Assembly (NCBI RefSeq): GCF_018143015.1
Contig: NC_054741.1
Location: 20,145,736-20,209,735 of the forward strand
DNA from: Lytechinus variegatus
Taxonomy: Eukaryota > Echinodermata > Echinoidea > Temnopleuroida > Toxopneustidae
Direction of reading: 5' to 3'
Length of the DNA stretch: 64,000 nucleotides
The notes beneath the pieces were generated by a model. The model worked only from the letters and a program-made list of their open reading frames with translations. It was not told the DNA's origin and ran no database searches. The translations under genes and the position numbers were made by a program. Positions 34,013 through 46,370 of the stretch are shown piece by piece (positions within the stretch are counted from its first letter, which is position 1; each line of letters opens with the position of its first letter).

Positions 34013-37000
34013 GAGCAGTGATGATACCTTCCTCTACTTTGGGTATGGTAGCAACATGTTGAAAGCCAGGATTCATGTACACAATCCAACCGCACAGCTA
34101 GTTGGTCCAGCTAAACTTGAGGTACATTCTCACATTCATTTTTTGAGCCTGTAATTCCAGGGGACTTTCATAAAAGTGGACAATTTCAGTGAAATCATTG
34201 ATTTTGATTTGCAGTACTGGGGCCCGTCGCAGAAAGAGTTGCGATCAAAAGCAACTCAAAAAATCTTGCGCAACTTGATTTTCAGCCAATGAAGCAACCG
34301 TATTCGGGACTTGCGCTTAATATTTTGGCTTGAGTTTTAATGCGACTCTTTCTGCAACAGGCCCCTGGTCTATGATGAACTCTGGTAACTGAGAATGATA
34401 ATCTGTGACCAGCCACCCCAAAACCAAAGATTACGTCACCCAAAATTAATTTTGAGATTTTTATTGTTTGAAAAGGCACATCCTGAGCTTTAACCCTAAA
34501 TCTCCCAGGGTATTTTGATTCTTGTCATTCCCAGGGGGAGGGGGGGGGGGCATTATGGCCCCCCTTCGGATCTCAGCCGAGGATCGCTTGATCAAAATTT
34601 GCATGATGGTAGAGAATGATGTAATCTACGCAGTTGCATTGGTAAATTTCACTGAATTCATATATTTTTATTTTATATGAATTGATTATGCTAATTTATT
34701 CATGAAATCATACTTTTTGCTCTGATTCACTAAATAAAGCTCCTAGAATGCTTTTTTTATTGGTGAAAATATTCTTTATAGCATTCCTAACAATTGTGAA
34801 TGAAAAAAAATTCTGGTACCAAGACCAATTTCTTATGTATTTTATTGTTTTTTAATTTCTTATGTATTTCTTTGTTTCTTACTTTTTGTTTTTTATTGTT
34901 TTTTTCAATGGAAATTTTTCCAGACTTAATTTTGATCAGAAACAAGGCAAAATTTATCAAGTTTAATCAGTAGAAGTAGAAATAATGATACATTTATGAA
35001 TTTTGGCTAAATACACAATTTGTACATGAAATCACATTCCTGAGCAATTTTGGGTATGACATGCACTTACATAATGTTGTAACCGCTTACCTGGGCATCA
35101 AAAATTGGTCTCAATATTTGTGCGAGACTTGAAAGTAAAAAGTCAGTGAGCGGTGAGGTCAAAAAATTTTGCGCAGCAGATATATTGCGAAAATTGTTGA
35201 GGGGGAGCCATTATGCCCCCCCCCCCCCCGGGAGAATTAGGGTTAAAATGGTATATCACTTGATCAACAATAACCCACACAAGTACTTATTTGAATGCAG
35301 AAAAAATTAAGTGAGAGCTTTAAAAAATAAGGAGAAAATTATAATTGAAGTTTGGGGTTCTCTCAAGTATGATATGTGTACACTGTGCAATGTCAGTAAA
35401 ACTTCCAAGCAGTCTGCAAAAATTGTGTCAAAGAAACTGCTTGTGTCTCATTTTTTATTAAACTTTACAACTTCAAATTTTGACAGTATGATAAAGAATT
35501 TCTCTTTCAAACATTTTTTTTCCCTTTTAATAACAAAGTATTCTTTTGGGTATTTAGAGAGAACCTTCGTGTGTGACCTATTGTTTGTTTTGGCTGGCCA
35601 CTTTTGTCAGTGCTGAAAGGCTTTATGAAATGATGCCCTAGGGGACTGTTTCATGATAAAGTTTTGTCAGTAGTTTTCACCAACTAACTAAGCTCTCAGC
35701 CAATTAGATGTGAAGATTTCAGTAGCTTTTATCACTGTCTGTGAAAATCACTATGGCTTTACATGTATATACATGTAGGTACCGAAGAAAAGTCTAAGCC
35801 ATGTTTATCCTCCTGCGGGGGATTCCTTCATAGCACCTTCTAGTCCATTAGGGATTATTAATCATTAAACAAAGGTTATTCATGGCGGCCTGAATACTAG
35901 TCAGATGCTTTCCAAACATAGTAACATGTAGCGTTTTCAAACTGGATTCCATGTATCATAGTTTACTTTATTTACTATTTTAATATTCAGATTAATTGTT
36001 ATACATGTAAGTCTACTCAAAGGGTACAGCAAGTCAGCAACACCTTTTTACTACTTGGTTCCCATGAAGGTATATGTTGTAAATTTTAATCACTTAATAC
36101 TTGGGCCTGTCGCTGAACATTTTTTTTTTATCATAGTTTATTTACTATTTTAATATTCAGATTAATTGTTATACATGTAAGTCTACTCAAAGGGTACAGC
36201 AAGTCAGCAAGTCAGCAACACCTTTTTACTACTTGGTTCCCATGACCCATGAAGGTATATGTTGTAAATTTTAATCACTTAATACTTGGGCCTGTCGCTG
36301 AACTTTTTTTTTTCTCTTGTGTCACTTTTTACTCTTTATTAAGTCCATGGTCTGCCTATTAAAGTCAAATCTCTTGGAACCATAGGAAACTGATATGAAT
36401 TGTAGAACAAGAGTTTGATAAATCTTTCATAATCTGGTATGAATAATAGTATTGACTGACATGGTTATTAGACATTCATTTTTGACTTAACAAGTTTTTT
36501 GTAATATCAATAATTAGAAATTGAATTTTCCCAACTGAATATCAATATAGCTACAGGTATTTATATTGTGCACATCCACCTTGTTAAGTGCTCAATGCGC
36601 TCCTGTATTACCAGCTTTTTGAGAATTTCCCGTTTGCTTCACCTCATCTCGTTCAAGTGCAGCACAGTGCGGATGAATTTCTTGCCGAAAGAAATAATAT
36701 CGTACCTGGGATTTAATCAAGGTACATGCGGATAATTCGTTTTTCTGTTTCCGAAACGGAAAAAGCAAAAACAGAATATTGAGTGAAAACCGTTTCTATT
36801 TTCATTGTTACAAACAGAAAAACGGTCGTTTTTTGATAATTTGGGTCAGAAATGAAAATATAAAAATAAAAATATTGAGAAACAAACTGTTTTTTCATTT
36901 TACTGTTTTCTTAAAATTGTTTTTCCAGTTTTTTTCCTGCAAATTGAAAAAATAAGTAACTTTTATCAATTCAATTTATCGTTTTGTCATGTGAAAATTA

Positions 37001-40000
37001 AGAAATTAAATTAAACATTTTAAAATTTTGTTTTGTGTTTCACAAATTGAGAATTAAACACCTTTTCTGATTTCGTTTTTCCGTTTTATGTTTTGGAAAT
37101 CGAAAATTGAATACGTTTTCTGATTTCGTTTTTCCGTGTTTGCTTATAAAAATTGAAAATTGAACAAGCTCTCTGATTTTGTTTTTCCGTTTTTGATTTT
37201 TTCTCTCTAGGCCCTGGAATGTCCTTTTTGTATTTTGCACCTAAATATTTTGCAATTGTTTAAGCCTAAAAAAGTTAGGAACTAGTGGCACGAGTACACA
37301 CGCAATAAAACTGTATACATGTGGCTAGCACACCACCCCATCCCTGCCCGGCCGCGCCGGCCCGGCCCCGCTAGCTAGCTGTATGTGCCAACTATAGTAT
37401 TGCTATGCATGGCATGGCTAGTGATGAGCGCTCAGCTCAAAGAAACCGCGCCTTTTTAAATGTTGAGGACATTCTTCAATTTTCTGATTTTCAATTGGCA
37501 AAAGCAAAAACGGAAAAACGAAATCAGAAAGCGCATTCAATTTTCAATTTGTGAAAGCGAAAACGAAAAAACTAAATCAGAAAATGTGTTCAATTTTCGA
37601 TTTCCAAAGCATAAAACGGAAAAACGAATTCAGAAAAGGTGTTTAATTCTCAATTTGTGAAACACAAAACAAAATTTTAAAATGTTTAATTTAATTTCTT
37701 AATTTTCACATGACAAAACGATAAATTGAATTGATAAAAGTTACTTATTTTTTCAATTTGCAGGAAAAAAAACTGGAAAAACAATTTTAAGAAAACAGTA
37801 AAATGAAAAAACAGTTTGTTTCTCAATATTTTTATTTCTATATTTTCATTTCTGACCCAAATTATCAAAAAAATGACCGTTTTTCTGTTTGTAACAATGA
37901 AAATAGAAACGGTTTTCACTCAATATTCTGTTTTTGCTTTTTCCGTTTCGGAAACAGAAAAACGAATTATCCGCATGTACCTTGATTGAACCCAAACCCA
38001 TGACCATCTGATTGAAAGTTGAGAGCAAGAACCACTAGATCACCACGCTCACACATATGGAGATGTATTTGATTCCCCACCTCCATCTTATTGCCCCACT
38101 AATTGTCTTTTATGTAGGGTTATAAGCTGTGTTTTCATGCCTATCCTGATTGGATAAGTTACTGGAAAGGTGCACCTGCTACTATCAAGAAAGCTCCCGG
38201 TGATCATCTATGGGGTGTAGTATGGAGACTACATATATCAGACCGAGATCACCTAGATAGGTGGGTTATCTATCTATTAAGCATTTTGGCCCATATTCTG
38301 AAGTCGGGTTTAACTTAAACTCAGGTTTAAAGTTGTGGTTTAAGTATGGACAGCCAATTGTTACATTAATCACTAACAGTAGAGATATCATAATTCAGCT
38401 GAATTGGCTCCCAAATCATTCATAATTGTCTAGGAAGTATAAATAGAGTGATCGTCTTCACCATCGATGAATCAGGAAAGAGCACAGTAAACATAAGAAA
38501 CATACAACTTAATAAAAATTTTGAGACTTTTGGCTTCCCATAATTTTAGCACAGAGTTAGACCATGGTCTAAGTTAAACCTGACTTCAGAATACGGGCCT
38601 TTGTGTTTACTTTTATTATTTCATAGAGCTCTCTATTTAAATATAAAAAAATAATCCATAGTCGAGAGTCTGTGAGTGGCTCTGCTTGCCTGTATTTTCA
38701 CCAGCATGACCATCATTCACAACACCATCATTAGACCTGTACATTATTTGTTTTATAAAACTAGACAATTTGATAAAACCCCTGAAAAAATTCACAGATA
38801 ATGCAAATAGGCCCTATTCTGTTTTATAATTTGACATTAAAAGTTGAGTCAGTATGAAATGTGCCTGAGTTAGGGCATCAACAAAATCCAAAATTCTAGT
38901 CATGACTTTCTTTATTAATGAATTAGTGTGTCACATGGTTTATGAATTGGAGGTTTACCAATATCCAAATGCAGTGCTGTACAAAAAATGCATAGTTGGA
39001 GAGTTGTGTAGATAAGACGCAGGAACACATGAATAGTATATGCACCCATGGTTGGCTACATCATAGAACTCGGTTTCATAAAAATTAATTGATAATTTCG
39101 ATAAAAATTTGAATAATACAAGCAAAATTTTTACTTTCAATCATTTTAATTGCAGTGGCTTTGATTGAAATACAAAGACTTTTATTGGCATTTTTAGTGT
39201 CATCCGCTTTATCCTTTTCCCTTGAGTAGATTTTATTATCAGCTCGGCTTCAGTAATGGAAAATATTGTCATTGAAGACAATTCTTCTTGTCACCCTTGA
39301 GTTTCAGTATTACGTTATTTTATCTAAATTTGACAGTTGAAGCAATGATGCCTGAATTATTGCATTTTGATTAAACCATTATTAAGCCAAATATTGGAAT
39401 GATTTGCCTCTATTGATAAGATTATTAATTTATTTATTATCATTTATTATTATTATTGCATTTTGATTAAACCATTATTAAGCCAAATACTGGAATGATT
39501 TGCCTCTATTAATAAGATGGTCTCTATCTCTTTTGTAGTTTCATAGTTTTACCATTATATAATTTATTTTAAGTATTTTCATTGTAAGCGCTTTGGACCT
39601 CATGGGAAAAAGTGCCATATAAGTAATAAATATTATTAGGTGGTCACCGTGGTCTGTCTGTGACAGATCACCTATTAATTTCGTCAGAATTTTCTTTATT
39701 TTTATTCTTATTTCTTTTTAATGACTATATATATGTCGCCAAGATATCTCAAATATGACCATGTCAATTTCATTGAATTTCATGTCATCTATAGGAACTG
39801 TCATGGAAACGCCAAAATAAGCTTTTCAAGGTCATCATGTCATGATGACGTCATCTAGATGCCATTTTGTAAAATCACATTATCAATCATATCTCCATTA
39901 TCAATTGTCAAAAATTAACAATATTTACATCACAATAACTTCAGGTCAAGGGTCAACTGTTCATGTCATCAAGGTCATCCAGAGCTTAATGTGCGCGCGT

Positions 40001-41567
40001 ATGCGCGCGTAACGCCTTAACGCAACGCAGGAGCACCGTTTTTTTTTATATCATTGCATTGATGATATAATTCTGAGCAATTTGATACCTTGATCAACCT
40101 TATACGACCATTAATAACGAAATTAACACCTGTTAAAGTTTGCAGCACGTGTGCGTGCGAGCTCTCACTACAGGCTCTATATGGGCAAAAACATGCCTAT
40201 TAAAAATTCACTGTAGCTCTTTAAATAGTCTGTTGACCCCTAATTTTTTTTCATATATCGATAGAGTATGAGTTGTAGATTTGATTTCATGTCAACATTG
40301 TCCCTCAATTTGATCATGACGTCATCAAAATTGCGCCTAAGCTGAAAATGTAATTTTTTCAAAAATGATGTCATCAAAATTATGCAAATTTGGCTCTAAC
40401 TCCGTGAATATTGGTCAATTTTCGCCCAATTTTTGAAATGTAGCTTAGGTCATACTCTTTCTTTTTGATAAACGGATCATCCTAAAAATTTGCAAATAAT
40501 ATAGGCATGTCATTTTTACTCATTTTGCGTGTAATCTCTATGGGACATGACTTTTTCTCAAAACTAGATTCTACATTTCTCTATTTCATGAGCCATATCT
40601 CTATTTTTCTTGTCAGTTTTCCCTGAACTTTTAGTATGTTGTAGCTGAGATTCTAAGCTTTCGGAAATGTTCCTTCATTTTTGGATCAGATGCCGGAATC
40701 ATGCCTGTTTTTCACTTGCAAAATTGGAATTGCAATTATCAAATTTGCTTACGTGTTATCTCTATGGGGAATATCGTAGCTGAATGGATAACGCACTTGA
40801 CTTGCGTTCTGGGGGGCGCAGGTTCGAGTCCTGGGGTGAACAAGATGATTTTTTTTTTTTCATTTTTTTTCTTTTTACCACCTACATGATCCTTTATGAC
40901 AATTAAAAGGTACAAAAGTTAAAATTTAGCAAGATAAAACAGATTATAATTACTTTTTTTCATATCGCATGTATTGTCATATATTAAAGAGACCTTTTTA
41001 ACAGTGCTTTATCATCTCCCGTCTTACAAGTATTCCATCCATAATGAGCATTCCGTTGTCATCATGAACATTGTCATCCTATTGATCTGCGTGAACATTA
41101 TGATTGTGATCATGATGGCGAGAATAAGGACAGACCACCTAATTCGTCCGCATGACGAATTAAAATCTAGTTACTATTATTATTATCAGATCACTTTAAA
41201 AAGATATTATTAGCTGAATGATAAGTTAACTGGTCATTTTTTGTTTACCTTGATTTTTACTTTATATCATCAATATCTTTTATTATTCTCTCATAATTTC
41301 AGTCAAGAAAGTGGATACAGCGTCCTGGATGTCACCGTGACAACACCAGAGGGCGGCAGTCATGTCTGTCGCACTTATCAACTTGATAACGACGTAGAGG
41401 AGATGGCTCCCTCACCGCATTACATGAAAGTTTTGATTGAGGGCGCCAAACAATCGCGAGTTCCTTCCTCTTATATTCAACGTCTTGAAGCGATACCTCA
41501 CAACGGAGATAAGGATCCCCCTCCTATTATGGCCACTCTCTTCAAATCTACCACATCTCAGTCGTGA
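34013..41567 (+). CDS. GGCT-like copy B (first exon not found)
   Basis: Exons 34013-34121, 38118-38260 and 41303-41567 join in phase and end at a stop, giving 172 visible residues. The first exon here begins one base into a codon, so a short upstream exon ending in phase 2 is required, as in copies C and D. FLYFGYGSNMLKARIH keeps the YGSN motif. The WHGG of canonical GGCT is WKGA. LDSQESG keeps the Glu that aligns with human Glu98. The C-terminal third has CRTYQLDN, PSPHYMKVLIEGAK and a short Ser/Thr-rich end. Probably an active but diverged cyclotransferase. Intron 1 (4.0 kb) and intron 2 (3.0 kb) are filled with MITEs, a split SINE and a 1.27 kb palindrome. Confidence 0.9.
34219..34365. mobile_element. 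Short MITE in GGCT-B intron 1
   Basis: 147 bp with ends GGGGCCCGTCGCAGAAAGAG and CTCTTTCTGCAACAGGCCCC. It contains TTTTCAGCCAATGAAGC, similar in style to the core of the GGGAGCG family. Confidence 0.8.
34490..35246. mobile_element. TTAA-flanked MITE in GGCT-B intron 1
   Basis: TTAA at 34490-34493 and 35243-35246; ends CCCTAAATCTCCC and GGGAGAATTAGGG. Just inside both ends are G/C runs with GGGGGCATTATGGCCCC on the left and GAGCCATTATGCCCCC on the right. Body 749 bp, AT-rich. Confidence 0.8.
35637..35790. mobile_element. Possible worn relative of the GGGAGCG MITE
   Basis: AGGGGACTGTTTCATGATAA, AGCTCTCAGCCAATTAGAT and later words follow the order of the element at 1471, but the right end cannot be fixed. 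Confidence 0.4.
35955..36312 (+). repeat. Tandem duplication, ~175-180 bp, two copies
   Basis: The block from TCATAGTTTACTTTATTTAC through GGGCCTGTCGCTGAAC is immediately repeated, with only small changes: one AAGTCAGC extra repeat, a TGACCCA extra repeat and one deletion. The near identity suggests a recent event. Confidence 0.9.
36560..38065 (-). mobile_element. tRNA-derived SINE split by a palindrome
   Basis: On the minus strand the right part reads GTGAGCGTGGTGATCTAGTG (A-box region, from about 38053) and GGGTTTGGGTTCAA (B-box region, near 37988). The body continues on the other side of the palindrome, leftward from 36716, where GAGCGCATTGAGCACTTAAC on the minus strand resembles the 3' body of such SINEs. 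The SINE was therefore present before the foldback inserted next to its B box. Confidence 0.65.
36717..37985. mobile_element. 1.27 kb near-perfect palindromic element
   Basis: TCAAGGTACATGCGGATAAT opens it and the exact inverse closes it. The arms of about 500 bp (36721-37240 and 37460-37981) match almost base for base. The spacer (about 37245-37455) holds GC-rich GGCCGCGCCGGCCCGGCC. Within each arm an ACGAAATCAGAAA-type word repeats three or four times at about 65 bp. The near identity of the arms implies recent insertion or continuing gene conversion. ORFs here are arm sequence. It lies in GGCT-B intron 1, inside a SINE. Confidence 0.93.
38288..38599. mobile_element. MITE in GGCT-B intron 2
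   Basis: About 312 bp with ends GGCCCATATTCTGAAGTCGG and its near complement CTGACTTCAGAATACGGGCC, followed inward by GTTTAACTTAAAC-type words. Confidence 0.85.
39357..39520 (+). repeat. 65 bp block repeated 99 bp apart
   Basis: TTGCATTTTGATTAAACC through GATTTGCCTCTATT and AATAAGAT occurs twice with one or two changes. The spacer is rich in TTATTA. It lies just before a SINE-tail-like GTAAGCGCTTTGGACCTCAT near 39587. Confidence 0.8.
39636..41150. mobile_element. Probable 1.5 kb element with tRNA-like insert
   Basis: The left side has TTAGGTGGTC and GTGGTCTGTC words and the right side has GACAGACCACCTAATTCG, an inverse of the left. At about 40775-40845 a tRNA-like block is present (A-box AGCTGAATGGATAACG, B-box GGTTCGAGTCCT), followed by a poly-T run. 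Exact ends and family are not certain. Confidence 0.4.
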
Positions 41568-42531
41568 CCTGGGCCAGAATAATGATATTACATAACTTTC
41601 TTTTATGATGCCTTACATTTCCATCTGCCCTATCAGTGTCCTTCAAAACATTGTAAGCAATTTCACCAATTTTAACCTGTTTATACACGATACACCATAG
41701 ACCTACAATAGATATCAATATAAATTATAGGAATTATTTATTTAATTTCTAGGAAATTGGATTCTATTATAGAGAGTACTTTTCAAGAATGTAGCAGAAT
41801 TTCATGGGTAAATCATATATGGTACTTTTTTATTTGTATTGTGAACTAATCAGTGATGTTATTTTTTGTTTGCTTAATATTTGAGTTAAAGAAAATGTAC
41901 TTAGATGCCTTAGATGGACATTAGGGAATCTAGGTTAGTCTTTGCTATTCTTGTTTTCAATTTTTATTGGCATTCATGCCATATTTTTAAGAAGCATTCC
42001 AGTATTATGTAGGTACGGTTAGTCAATTTCATTTGCTGGTACATGGAGAAACAAAAATGTTTTGTAAAGATATGAACGAATTAGTTTTTAATGATCTATC
42101 ATAATAAGTAATGCAGGTATCTGGCAGAGATATACTAGCATTCAGTAGTGATGTTCAGTTCATTGTAATAATTGATATGTTCCCACTCGCACAAAGATAA
42201 GCTTCTCCAAAATCCTTGCTGGATGGGAGTGTGCAGATTAAAATAAATTAAAAATGGAAGTAGGACTTAGTTGGCAATCCATTCTTTTTATGAAATCATT
42301 GCCTAAAAGAAAAATGAAATATCTGAAAAAAGGCATGATTAAAGTACAAAATTATGGACAAGTTACATGAAAATTGAGGACTTCTGAAAAATAAGCTCAC
42401 TAAATCTGCAATTCTATACTTGGCTGTTGGGTAGGTCAACAAATGATAGGTGGATGTCTTCCATTTGTCATGTTTATTCATTGTACTTACATATAAGGTG
42501 GACCTACAGATCTTACATATGGCTTATTCTA
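41568..42531. other. 3' flank of GGCT-B
   Basis: Probable 3' UTR and intergenic DNA. AATAAA is readable near 42241 on the plus strand. No other gene seen. Confidence 0.45.
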
Positions 42532-42790
42532 GGGCCCGTCTTACAAGAGTTGCGATTGATCCGATCAATCACAACTATGGACGGCCAGCAATGTCAACAT
42601 CTAAAATGCATAAATGTTCAAAATGTTTTTTTAGATATGACGTAAATTGCATTAATTCATTGTTTTCTTGACAATTTGGTGTGTTCCCCTTTGTTTAAAA
42701 AGGACATTTTGAAAATTGTTTGTAAAAAAAATTATGACACTGATAAATTTCAACAGAGTTACGATTGATTGGATCAATCGTAACTCTCTG
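42532..42790. mobile_element. MITE, second copy of the 15031 family
   Basis: Starts GGGCCCGTCTTACAAGAGTT, keeps the ATTGATCCGATCAATCACAA palindrome and GGACGGCCAGCAATGTCAAC, and ends with the inverse ATTGATTGGATCAAT and GTAACTCT. The final GGGCCC on the right is missing. Confidence 0.82.
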
Positions 42791-43113
42791 AATGAATATT
42801 GTTTTTCTGTCACTTTTGACACTGAACTTACAAGTTTTAAAAACTTATTTATACATTGATCATTTTACAATCATGTCTCATTCTCTATTTGATACTTTAA
42901 ATTGAGATATGCAACTATAATACAATTTCTTTACATGTGTGTGAGCTTATCTTCATTTGGCTTAAGGGCTATTGAACTCTATGAAGGATTCCCACTCACT
43001 ACTGAATCACCTAATACAAACTTTTGTATTTTGAATTTTGTACCCCCAAATGGATTAAATCGCATAGATTAGAGTTACCCGTGAAAACCTTCAGGTTTTG
43101 AAATAGGAGTAGG

Positions 43114-43668
43114 CCCCGGGGGGGCCACTTACATTGACGAGTGGATACCATGCGCGACCAAAAAAACACGTAAAAAGGATGTCCTTTTCACGATAGGGCA
43201 CGTTACGTACGTAACGTGATAAGGGTGTCAAAAACACAAAAATAATGAAAAAAGGGTATCTATTTCGCTAGGAAAATTACGTGTTTAGGGTCGAATTTGC
43301 GGGGATGATAAAACAAAATTAAAATGTTTTATAAAGGATGTCCTTTTGCCCCAATACTACGTGTTTAGAGTCCTATTTGCGCGAGGTGTAGAAGGTGAGG
43401 TCGTACTAAACCAAATAAGGTAAAGCCGACGACCGAAGGACCCGTAACAAAACATTCCTGTACTTGTTTAGGGGTTCATTTCAGGGAATATTTGCCAAGA
43501 GTATCGTTTTGTTTCCAATACTTGTTAAGGGTAGGGTTTCACACGCCAATACTTGTTAAGGGGTGCATTTTCAGAATATGGAAATTACATGTACGTGTTT
43601 AGGGTGCTTTTCGAGACCCCATGGTCGCGCATGGTATCCACTCGTGAATGGAAGTGGCCCCCCCGGGG
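43114..43668. mobile_element. MITE with CCCCGGGGGGGCC ends, ~555 bp
   Basis: Left CCCCGGGGGGGCCACTTACA then ACGAGTGGATACCATGCGCG; right ATGGTCGCGCATGGTATCCA then GAAGTGGCCCCCCCGGGG. The interior has several ACGTGTTTAGGGT-type words in direct and inverted order and a CGTTACGTACGTAACG palindrome. Confidence 0.88.
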
Positions 43669-44559
43669 AGTAGGCTAATAAAAGTGATTTGGCAGCCAGT
43701 CACTGAGAAAAGCAAGCTCAAAAAGACAGATTAATACAAACACAAGAACATTAGCCAAATCATGAGGATTGTTACTCTTGTTCTTGGATGCCAGCTTGAT
43801 GCACAAGATACACATTTTTGTCCACTCCCTGAGGAGCAAACCGCACAAATTTGATTTGATGAAACCATCAGAATTCATTGTAAATCTTGTTTTTGAAAGA
43901 TATTGATTGTATGATATTATATGTACAGTATACAAATGAAATTATATTGTATATAATGCATATATACTGTATGTGTATAATTTGTAATGATTTTGAATTA
44001 ATTCTGCAACTAATACTGCATGGAATAATTGATATGATAAAGTGGATAAACATGTGATGTTTGGTTTATGTAATGTGATAATGAATGATTTATTAAAATT
44101 CATGTACTCTGTGTGACAAATGTTTAGCAAACATCCGTCCACAGCAGATGTTGATCATATGATTAATGTGTGGTGGTAAATTTACTATATTCTGTGTGTT
44201 TTGTCCAATTATAGATACTATTTGATATGTATTTGATGTTGACAGGTATTGGGGTATCTTTTCTAATGAGCAGATTGATAAGCAGATGGTAAAAGGCAAT
44301 TATTATTCAAGTTATCATAGTAATGATAATAATGAATATTAATTGTAACCTACATTTATATTGTACAATTATGTCCCTACAATTATATTGTAGGGACATC
44401 CCTTTAATATTTGGAACAATTAACTAATTATGTTTTGTATTCTGTAAACCTAGAAATGTTGCTCTCATGGAGTGTCAAATCCTCCTCAATATATCATTAT
44501 AATTGCATATTTTGTAATGTATGAATATCATGACAAAGAAGGCTTGTTACCTTGCCCTA
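43669..44559. other. No gene seen; AT-rich
   Basis: AT-rich intergenic DNA. Short ORFs lack any motif. A small palindrome TACAATTATATTGTAGGGAC sits near 44376. Confidence 0.5.
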
Positions 44560-46370
44560 TACAGCGCGTCCCAAAAAAAACTATACAGTTTTGAAATGGC
44601 CGCCAAATAAAAAATCTAGCACTTTGGGGAAAAAGACTCTCATATATGGAAAGCCAATGAAGTCAACTTTTAAATGACACCAAAAATTTGGAAAAATATT
44701 AATGCTTGAGCGAGCACTGCCCACTGAAACAAAGGGTATGAAAATTAGGGTGGGCTGGAATTAGCCTTCCAATTTATTTCAGTTGTTGAGAGGCAAATCA
44801 TTTCGAACTTGAAAAGTTAAGGGCGTTGTGATAAATGAATGATCAACCTTGATCAGTTTTGATAGCTTAAGCAAATTTTGTAAGTTATTAAATTGAACTT
44901 TTATGCATGAGTGAACACAAATTACACTTTGGGAGCAGCATTTCAGCTTTATTATTTGGATCTCTTTTGGGGCAGCATTTCAACTTCATTATGGCGATCT
45001 CAGCAATGTGTTCATGGGAGTCGGCCAGTCGGGAGAATAGGGGGTGAGATAGGGCTTAAGTGGGAGAAGTAGGTTGATGGAATAAGGGTCAACAGAACAT
45101 TCAGCCCCGCCCCCTCCCTCTTTCCCACCCTCCCCTCCTGTTGAGAGACTGATGGCTATTCTTATGTACGCGTGAAGTCCAGAGCAGAATGTTGGTTTAA
45201 TGATTAATTCTGAATTAGGGCATCAACTTTTTCCTATCAATCATTCAATCAAAAATTTATCAGTAAATTAACTCATTCAATGTGCAATGTGATCAATAAA
45301 ACATTCATTTTTTTCAATAAATTATTTCATTAATCATCATAATGATTAATTTTTTTTGGTAATCATTCAAACTGACCATCAGCCACCGGTCACTTGGCAG
45401 TTAAGTTTTGAAAAGGCTACAATCCGGGATATGAGACAGAGAGAGGGGGGGGGCTGGAAAATGGAGGTGAAGAGGGGAGGGTACCTATGATTTTTAATTT
45501 GTAAAAGGACAAAAAGAAGAGGAATGCCCTTTTAACAAAGTCTTAGCATACCTCGCCCTCTTGCTTGTAACAGGTACATGTACCATCACATTACTCTGAC
45601 TCTCATGAACACACTTCTGATGTCCACAAGATGAATATGCTACACTAAAATTGCATTCCTGTTCACTCATGCAGTACATTTCAATTGAGTAATTCATGAA
45701 ATTTTCCTATTAAAACCAAAACTTATCTCACTCATGAATAGCAGAACACCCTTAGCTTTGTAAGTTCCAAAGGACTAACCTCTCAAAAAACTGTATGGCT
45801 AATTCCTGCCCAGCCTAGCCAAGCTTAGTCTCCCAGGAGGAGAGAAGTGGGGGGAGGGGGTAGAGATGGAGGGAGGGGTTGCTAAATGTTCTGTTGACCT
45901 TAAGCCCATCAACTTACTTCACCTACCTAAGTCATATTACCCCCTCTTCTCCTGACTGTCATGAACACATTGTTAAGATCCACATGATCCACATGATAAA
46001 GCTGCACTAAAAATTGCAATTCATGATCACTCATGCATTAAATTTCAATTTAATAACGTATGAAATTTTCACAAACAACAAACTGATAACATCTTATCTT
46101 TAACTCACCAAATAACCTTCAACTTTGCAAGTACCAAACAAAAAAATCTGAAAGAAATTGGAAGGCTAATTCCAGCCCACCCTAATTTGCATACCCTCTG
46201 TTTCAGTGGGCAGTGCTCGCTCAAGCATGAATAATTTTCCAACTTTTTGGTGTCATTTGAAAGTTGACTTTATTGGCTTTCCATATCTATAAGTTTTTTC
46301 CCCAAAAGTGCTACATTTTTTATTTGGCAGCCATTTCAAAAGTGTATAGTTTTTTTTGGGACGCACTGTA
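44560..46370. mobile_element. 1.8 kb TA-flanked element with ~0.6 kb inverted ends
   Basis: TA at 44560-44561 and 46369-46370 flank ends CAGCGCGTCCCAAAAAAAAC and its near complement on the right, ending GGGACGCACTG. The arms stay inverted through AAGCCAATGAAGTCAACTT, GCGAGCACTGCCCACTGAAA, GTGGGCTGGAATTAGCCTTC and, deeper, GGTCAACAGAACATT and a GGGAGGG block, to about 45170 on the left and 45800 on the right. TA duplication plus TIRs fits the Tc1/mariner group or a non-autonomous relative. No transposase frame remains; the short ORFs are arm sequence. Confidence 0.9.

Noticed and set aside
36713-38028. Paired ORFs on both strands at 36.7-38.0 kb
   Set aside because: They mirror each other because they are the two arms of one palindrome.
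40770-40845. Functional tRNA gene near 40.8 kb
   Set aside because: A and B boxes are present, but the acceptor stem does not close and it lies within a larger repeat.
45494-45697. Small Cys-rich ORF
   Set aside because: Lies in the 1.8 kb inverted-repeat element and has no conserved motif.
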